Shown here: in pieces, positions 54,544 through 61,558 of the stretch
Position numbering within the stretch: the first letter of the stretch is position 1
Layout: every line of letters begins with the position of its first letter
DNA from: Paramarasmius palmivorus
Lineage: Eukaryota > Basidiomycota > Agaricomycetes > Agaricales > Marasmiaceae
Reading direction: 5' to 3'
DNA: 61,558 nucleotides
Assembly (NCBI GenBank): GCA_037176845.1
Contig: JAYKXP010000216.1
Location: 1-61,558 of the forward strand
The notes under the pieces: model-generated
Told to the model about the DNA's origin: nothing
Seen by the model: only the letters and a program-made list of their open reading frames with translations
The model's database searches: none
Made by a program: the position numbers and the translations under genes

Positions 54544-56022
54544 TTATGCGACCTTAATTACAACCTTGCCAACGTGTGCTTGACTCTCCAAATGCGCATA
54601 TGCCTCCTTGGCTTCATCGAACGAGAATACCTTGTCGATGACGGGGCGCGTAACGTCTGGGTTAGCTCGAATGAGTCTGTTCATGTCCTCAAATCTACGC
54701 CCGAAGTTGAGTATGCTACCTCGCTATTTATGAGCGGACTTACTGAGCAACTGAACCAATCTGGATACCACGGATAGAGAAAGCCTTGCGGATACTCTGC
54801 ATGATCACATTCTCTTGTCCGGAACCAGCCTGCGCACAGCGTAGAAAGTCAGTTCCAAACATAAATTCACGGCCGATGCACTTACCCCACTGACGAATCC
54901 AATTGTATGGATCCAGCCGTGATATCTCACAGCCGACATGGACTTTTCCAATGTTCCCGGCCCACCAACTTCGATGACATGGTCAACACCTCTTCCATTT
55001 GTCACTTCAAGACCTTATTCCCAATCAGGATCATTCTTGTAGTTGATCTCAGATGCTTGGCTCGAGACGTTTCTTCGCACATGGCGAGTTTTGGTCATCG
55101 GGAGGAACGTAGGTTGGCGATGACGGTTTTGCGCCTAGAAGCCACAGCGAATTTGAAGACCAAAGCTGTAAAGACGAGTTTAGGGACCAGTGTAAGTAGA
55201 TGAGGATATGACGACGTACATTGAGACACCTCCAGTACCCTCGGATTAGGACCGTATCGCAGACTTGTGGGACAGGACCCCAAAGTGCGTTATAGGCTGT
55301 CAGGCGGCGCAGCTAACCTTTGGTGAGTTTCGGTGCTTCATGGATGAGAATACACCACGTACGTAAGTTGAAGCCTCTTCAAAGGAACAGATGATACGGG
55401 TTCTTTACAGAGGACTTGGTCATGATCAAGACCAGAAACACAGAATCAAGGAAGAACACGAAAAGTGTGGCCTGAGAACTTTATACTGCGTAAACTTCCA
55501 TGATTTGCCTCACCATGTCAGTGGTTGAATTTTGCGGGATATGTCACCAGGAGACATGGTCCGCAGCAAAAGTTGGCACAGACACGGTCGCCTACTTTCC
55601 ATACCTTTGAATCTTCACCGACAGCGTTGATCTCACCTGCCAGTCGAGACGGTGACGAGGTCTTTAGGAGGGCGGCCATGGGCGTGAGTATAAGATAGAG
55701 ATCATCAATAACTCAGGCGCACTCACGGGTATACTCCATTTGAGATGATGAGGGTTCACGATACTGTTATTCTAAAATCAGGAATTTGTGAGATGTCGGA
55801 GCGAGTGTTTGAAAGGAACCTACATTGAGGTGACTCTGCGTGTATCTTGGTCAAGCACCTCAAAGGAATTTGGGTGGTGCGAGGGGGGCTTCCGAGAATT
55901 TGAGGTTCTGGTTTGAACGACTAGACATCGGCACAAAGACAGTTTACATCAAAATTCACCTACTCAGAGGAGCACACACCTCTGTCAAGTAGTACTCGCG
56001 GGTAGTAGTTGGGTTTAGTCAT
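54544..56022 (-). pseudogene. medium-chain dehydrogenase/reductase copy 3 (degenerate)
   Basis: The 3' part (54544 to about 55010) is almost identical to copy 2. Beyond that, identity drops sharply and small indels appear every few tens of bases, for example in the segment equivalent to NYQNEPDWDKK (55010-55120) and in the first exon (55998-56022, where the start ATG survives but the frame does not). Many frameshifts; not functional as read. Confidence 0.82.
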
Positions 56023-56760
56023 GTGGGTTGGAGAGGGAGATACGGAATAGGGTGAACGACAGTAGACCGGTTTTATAACCGCCAGTAATTTCGTCATGTC
56101 GGAAGGCCTCTGATTTTGCTGACTGAGATATGTTCCCAGCGTGATCTAAAATATTCCGAATGCTTACTGTAAGGAATGGTAATGGAAAGGCTTTGGAATC
56201 TGGATCGATGGGAATCAGATTCCACTCACTGTTCTATAGATCTCACAAGCCTTTCTGAAGACGTCAGCGTCAGAGTCTTCTAGTTCCAATAGACGTGTCG
56301 ACGAAAAGGTTGAGACTGGATTTTGAAAGTCGAAATGTCGAAAGTCCACAGATACAAAGGGATAGCCTGACTGTAATTGAAGTGAAGTAGACATCGACTG
56401 GGTTAAATAGCTAGAGAGTATTGTTAATGCACGACGTAGGAGATGGAGGGAATGAAAGGACGCGTGGAAATAATCCGCTGAACTTGATATATGAACTTCT
56501 CGCTGGCCTTAACCATGACTGAGCAATAACACTCAGTACAGGACGCTAAGTCTCCGTTTTATGCAAAAATGCTCGTAACAAGCAGGCTCAGGCGTACAAT
56601 GGAGCAGGCGAATGTCGAGGACGATGGACATGGGAGATCTCGAAGGAATCAGAGACTCTGTGGGTGTAAAGGATGGAATCAAAAGTATGTTGCTTGCGAT
56701 TAATCCTTTCGTGAAATTGATACGAGAAAATGTTGTAAATCTATGGACCACGACTCTCCT
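56023..56760. repeat. spacer of the dehydrogenase-NACHT unit, copy 3 (diverged)
   Basis: Scattered blocks match the other two spacers, such as TTGCTGACTGAGATATGT near 56133 and ACAAGCAGGCTCAGGCGTACAA near 56578. The NACHT gene expected downstream is absent. This marks the right-hand end of the array. Confidence 0.6.
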
Positions 56761-57770
56761 ATCTACCTTTTCTTTTTTCCATCGTTACCAGATCCTGACG
56801 CGAGCAAGCTGTCGCTAGCGCGAGCTCGTCTGCACGACCTCGACTGAGGACTATCTCAAACCCAAAGGAAGACGTACCTTCGGAAAGGCCAGGAGGTTTT
56901 AAGAACAAAGTAAGTCCGAGTATAGGTCTCCATAGGCCTCTAAACATAAACATAGGTAGAAGACCACAAAACCCGCTGAAGACCAGGCAAGAGGGCTCCG
57001 AATCGAAAATTGATGCAGATACTCGACCAGACAAGATGAAAAAGACCGCATCGCGCCTAACGATGTTAAGCACGGGCCTTCTCTGAAAAAATCCACGTCA
57101 GCCGGGATTCTCAAACCTGGAAAAGACATCGCTCAGCATCACTACCTTCCGCTAGTATCTTGCTATATTCGAATCATCGGAAATAGCTCTGGGTCTTGCC
57201 CCAAAAGCATTCAATGAAACCGGCAGTTGTGGATGAATCCCAACGAACATATATTGTGGACGCGTCGTGCGAAGAAAAAAAACCGTACCTCTGATCAAGA
57301 TCAACAAGAAAACCCCGGAACTAAAAGCAAGAAGAGAAAAGGCTGTTGAATAGATGTGTATTAATTATGTTCAAACCCTTTAAGATGCCTGGCCTAATAG
57401 TCTGCTAGACTGCGATGTAATCCACGTCGTACGATGACCGTTAAGGATGGAGCGTAGAGTATACACCCGCGGAATCATGAAATCTGATGGTAAAAAATCA
57501 GACGCGAACATGTAGCTAATGGAAACTATGAGCCTTTCTTGTGGATACTATGCTATGCCGATGGTCCTGTGCATCAGCGTCTCTGGGAACACCTACGTTG
57601 GGGGTCCAGGTTTGGATACATTGGAGCTCGAAAACAGGTTTTAGGCTACACCGTTTACAAATGAATTCATACGATTTCTGCACTCCAAACATCATTCGAG
57701 ATCCACAATCTCGGTGCGATACAACGCCCCTCGAATGTCTTACTGGGTACACTCTCACAAGCAGCCTGGT
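56761..57770. other. intergenic, no feature seen
   Basis: No open frame with a recognisable motif, no repeat and no RNA gene that I can support. Confidence 0.45.
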
Positions 57771-57990
57771 GTGATGTGTGTGTTGTGGGGGGGTGTGTGA
57801 GGTTTAGGTTGGGTGTTGTTGTGTTTGTTTTTTTTTTAAGATGTCTTTTCAATACATAAATTATTAATATACATAACTAATAAACTTATAAATAAATAAA
57901 AACTTCCCACAACAACACCCCACCATCTAAACCCACCCATCCAAAAAACAACCACACACCCCCCACACACCAACCATAAAAACCCCCTCA
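57771..57990. repeat. GT-rich / CA-rich imperfect inverted repeat
   Basis: The left arm (57771-57838) is G/T-only in long stretches and the right arm (57900-57990) is C/A-only. They flank an AT-rich loop. The arms partly complement each other (GGTTTAGGTTGGGTGTTGTTG against CAACAACACCCCACCATC). Strong strand asymmetry; may be low-complexity DNA rather than an element. Confidence 0.4.
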
Positions 57991-58439
57991 CCCCAAACAC
58001 CTCACCAAATATAACAAACAATAAACCACAAAAAAATAAAATTAATAACAAAATTATATATCTTTGAAGGCGGAATTCGAGACCATTGCGTACATATTGC
58101 AATGCACGGTCCTACGTAACTTAGAAAGGCAGAGGACAACATTGGCGTCAAATCGTGTCTGTCAGAGGTCGTTTCTAACGTATAGGAAACTGTATTCACA
58201 ACTTACAGCCTAAGTCGCGGAAGACTTAGTCCGGCATGCGCATTACCAGTGTTAGATCCCTTCTCTCCCATCAAAGCGTTGACTGCGTTGAAACGTGATG
58301 TGTTGCTGTATCTCCAAATCACAGATATACGAAGTATAGATACCTCAGATTAATCACCGATAGAAACCCTCGCAGGGAACGGACTGCCGCTATTGAGGAA
58401 GTCCGACGCCTTCTCATCATTTTCATTGTCAAGTTGGAG

Positions 58440-58490
58440 TGTATGTAGATGGCGGGACACTTTGTGAACGCCAGTGTTGACTGCCGTTAT
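58440..58490 (-). pseudogene. short relic of a coiled-coil-type F-box gene
   Basis: ATGGCGGGACAC and CGCCAGTGTTGAC occur 8 nt apart. In the F-box gene at 12061 the same two words are 15 nt apart (about 13431-13470) and encode part of the HVCQHWR...CPAIW segment. This suggests a decayed fragment. The match is too short for certainty. Confidence 0.3.
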
Positions 58491-58499
58491 TAAATTGCC

Positions 58500-61289
58500 A
58501 CATCACTTGGTTCCATCAAATGAGTACTCATCGCCTCGACTCTCACGAAGGACAGCGGGCTTTTATTGAATCAACGAAACGAGTCATAGCAGAGTAAATC
58601 ATTGATCCTAGAGATATAGAGTCTACAGTGCTTAAGAATAAGTTACGGCTCTAACATTAATAAATGTAGGAAAGACAGAATGTCTTGGACTACGGATACT
58701 ACCAATATCTATAAACCTTGTTGAAAGTAAAAAATCTATGTGTTGATCAAAAGAGAAATAAGTTAGCAAAATTACGACCGCTCTGAAGAAGGACGGTGGC
58801 TACGACGCAGGCAGGAAGAGTAGCCCGTCCTGGGCTGCCAATGGCGATGATCTCATGCACAACACCTGGACGCACCACGCGAATTTGGCGAGTCGCGTGT
58901 TACTGTTGCATGTACACAGATAGGATATAGCTAGGGGCCAGCATCAGATGTTTCTGGAAAACGATATTGAAGGCCGGACATACTGCAATAGAATTCTGGA
59001 CTAGGAATCACAAGTATTCTTGGCCTGCTATTTGCATTATGCGAATCTACGATAATGATGGTCGTACGCAGGTCAATTACTGAAAAAACTTGGGGAAACG
59101 AAACAATTCACCTTTTGGTCGGGAGCGAAACTTCAAGAAACTTGAGGCGCTTGTTTGGCACACAAGTCCTCGAAGTTCCACTTGACGGCGTTGTTGCCAC
59201 CTCGATGAGCGCGGACTTTTCCATCGTGAGCTTTGAAGGACGGTGTACGTTGGCATGTTGGGATCCGTTACAACGTATTAGTGTGTGGCGTTATTGTGGT
59301 CCCATCACGGTGCAGTTGAGAAGCGAAGGATTGGGAGCGAAGGTAAAGACAGAGGGAAGGAAGAGTGCTTGAATTCGGCAGCAGGCAAAAAGCCCCATAT
59401 ACAGAGGAAGGGACGCCATCGCCGCTGTTCCATGCGCTGAATGGGTTTCATCTTTGATGGAGCGGTGAATGTGAGTTGTGTATTGGGAGTTCTGAGGAGC
59501 ACAGAAATACAGAGGGCGCGTTTTTTAGGTTGAGGCGGGGCGATAGATATTCAAATTTTGAGTGTTTATCCCGGAGGCCGGTGATTCGCTTGGTCACCTG
59601 AAGAAAGTGGGTCTTCGGAGGTGTACATACAAGAAGAGAGCAATTGTCAATCGAGCTTGCCGAATACGTACAGTCGTTTACATGGTGTTAGTATCTGAAT
59701 GGTTGGTTCGAAAAACTATGCTAGGCGACAAGTTGTGGTAACCAATGCGAAGTGCGTTGTGCCTGGTTCAAAAAAATGGAATGATGGGCCGTTTGTGTCG
59801 GCTGTGAAACTTTTTGACCATGCCCAAAAGTCGCCGTCGGGCGACTACCCGGGAATTTTCGATGGACTGGTAAGTATGGGATGATCAGAGATACCGGCAT
59901 AACATACCGTGATGATTAGCACAGGTGCAGCCGTAAGCCAAAATGGCACTTGCCCAGGGACGCAAATAGCAACGACACTATGCTTGACTTGAGTGATTAG
60001 GTATGCCAAATGATCGGAGAACCAGTGCAGGACGAAGTCGATTGCAGTACATTGGATCCATTCCTTTGGACACGGTGATATCCAATCGACATCCGTTTAT
60101 TGTGATCAACGAAAATGAGCCATCAGACTCCCTTTTTCTTAGGCAATTTTTGGTGTAGTCTGCTTGTAGAAATTGTAGAGATAAAGAAACTTAGCAAGTC
60201 ATGCGGGAAGAGCAGTAGCAGGAATCTAGATCGTGGCTCGGAATCAAGTTGTCGATTCTGAGAGGGACAGTGGAAGCAAGTGAAGCGTTGAGTCGAAAGT
60301 GTTAGGTATCCACGTTGGGAGACGCGTGGCCCATTTTTGGTATTGCCGAGACCCGACATGTCGGAAGGCTGAGCATTTTGATCCTACTTACGAGTCACGT
60401 AAGTGTAGCTGGAAACATCTTCTTCTATTTCCTTCATACATTGCCATTCTCTCATCTTCCTGGACATGACTCTTGTTTACCTCTTGACCTCTCGGATTTG
60501 ATCCGGAACGCGTCGACGTGTCTTTTTCGTTTCTCCTTTGGTTGTAAAATGGCGTTCCTCGCGAACAATTATGTTGCCATAGGCTTATCGCTTTCATGCC
60601 ACACATAATCACCGATACCAGGACACTCACAGTCTAGAGACGTTTAACCGTTGTCCACCGATCCTACATATGGGAAAGCGGTGGGTGCCGGACACGTCGG
60701 AAGCGAGGATCGACAGTATGTTGGCGGCGCAGACTCGAATCACATTGCTCAGGCGGGGTCCACGGAGGCAGGGACTCTTCGTGGAGTTCTCGGGACAGTC
60801 GGTTTGCAGTAGGTTCTGTATATCTAAATGACTGTATGTATTCGAGTCCCCAACAGTGTGAGCCCCCAACAGTATCTCAACTGGCATGGACTCTCAAACA
60901 CTTGAAAAACACAGATACGCATCAACAGTAGGGGCTCGGTCTAATTACTTTCGGTCTATTGATTTTGATATACTTAGTGTATTTACGAACCTTTTCAATG
61001 ATCACAGATTGAACTTCGGTACCTGTACCAGCCTGAGCGGAAAAAAGTGCGATGCGCCTTGGATAACATCCGCTATGTGTAATTGTGTTGACCATTGTCC
61101 TTTCCTAAACGGACACCTTCTAAGCCTGATAATCCTTGTCTAGGGTGACGCAAGCCTCGACCCCTGTAAATGTTTGTTCAATGTTACCACTCTAAAGCGA
61201 CTGATATTTCCTTGGCTCTTATGAAATAAAATACTTGCTATGGTACTATACGTAAGTAGATATAGGAACGATACCGAGAGCTAGCTGAA
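58500..61289. other. gene-poor region, 2.8 kb
   Basis: Frames up to about 105 codons exist on both strands but show no domain, no convincing splice structure and no relation to the rest of the window. I see no RNA gene or repeat in it. Confidence 0.45.
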
Positions 61290-61558
61290 TCAACGAACAC
61301 GTAAAATCGAAGAAGGAATCGTAATAGTACAAATACAATAAAGGAAGGGTTCAAAAATAGTTGTCATCCAGAGATCATTACCGTTCAAGTTGGGGTTCTC
61401 TATCTCTGAACCTCTTAATGACAGGGACTTTGTGGATGATGGGAAGGGCGCTCCTCGATCAATCGGGAATTGCGGCGACGCAGGTTTGATGCTTGTAGAT
61501 GTGTTGGTGCTTCGACTGAGTGAAAGTCCCGGACCGAGGCGCTCCTCCGGAAGGTTGA
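61290..61558 (-). CDS. possible 3' end of a gene entering from the right
   Basis: An open frame on the minus strand runs from the window edge to a stop at 61290-61292, about 88 codons. It begins Ser/Pro/Thr-rich (GLSLSRSTNTSTSIKPASPQ) and its final residues are hydrophobic. No domain is recognisable. An 88-codon gap in stops at an edge could be chance, so this is tentative. Confidence 0.3.
   Translation of the reverse strand, partial: NLPEERLGPGLSLSRSTNTSTSIKPASPQFPIDRGAPFPSSTKSLSLRGSEIENPNLNGNDLWMTTIFEPFLYCICTITIPSSILRVR

Noticed and set aside
57836..58102. 88-codon minus-strand frame rich in Phe, Gly and Trp
   Set aside because: It is the translation of the CA-rich/AT-rich low-complexity segment.
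1..61558. CRISPR arrays, bacterial operons, telomeric TTAGGG arrays, rRNA
   Set aside because: None seen; introns and gene families show nuclear eukaryotic DNA, and no regular spacer-repeat pattern or telomere repeat was found.

Overview
The window looks like nuclear DNA of a mushroom-forming basidiomycete (Agaricomycete). Genes carry many 48-60 nt GT-AG introns with CTAAC/CTGAC-type branch sites. The content is dominated by two families known to be expanded in Agaricomycetes: F-box/leucine-rich-repeat-like proteins and NACHT-domain STAND NTPases (fungal NLR-like proteins). No rRNA, tRNA, CRISPR array or intact transposon was recognised. All coordinates and splice sites were read by eye.

Layout. 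(1) 0.7-13.7 kb: six F-box genes head to tail on the minus strand, in two subfamilies. The 'MTEH' type is at 683 (broken), 2621 and 7473. The coiled-coil 'EEQ..LDEKIAQ' type is at 4473, 9884 and 12061. Each has a 5'-UTR intron just upstream of its start codon. (2) 14.8-17.8 kb: a NACHT gene (N1). (3) 18.0-26.2 kb: a divergent F-box gene, a spliced minus-strand gene of unknown function, and one further F-box of each subfamily. (4) 26.9-42.7 kb: an array mixing a hot-dog thioesterase gene (three copies, only the one at 41711 intact) with NACHT genes. N2 (28352) has one in-frame stop. N3 (31207) appears to encode two tandem helical N-terminal domains before a truncated NACHT. N4 (37487) is the longest, about 1,280 residues. 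(5) 43.0-56.7 kb: a tandem triplication of a unit made of a minus-strand medium-chain dehydrogenase/reductase gene, a 1.4 kb spacer and a plus-strand NACHT gene. Dehydrogenase copy 1 is intact, copies 2 and 3 are broken. NACHT copy 1 is a relic interrupted by an orphan 284-codon gene, copy 2 (N5) is largely intact, and copy 3 is absent. (6) 56.8-61.6 kb: almost gene-free, with a faint F-box relic and possibly the 3' end of a gene entering from the right.

Most unusual features: N1, N2 and N4 end not in WD40, ankyrin or TPR repeats but in 3, 3 and about 5 tandem copies of the module that normally follows the NACHT domain once. Their N-termini share an 8-nt coding microexon and a doubled G-D-x-x-N motif reminiscent of fungal amyloid-signalling motifs. 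N3 duplicates its probable death-effector-like helical domain. With the F-box cluster and the one-intact/two-broken enzyme copies, the window reads as a birth-and-death hotspot of NLR-like and F-box genes, with enzyme genes carried along by segmental duplication. Any role in non-self recognition or regulated cell death is inferred from the families, not shown by the sequence.
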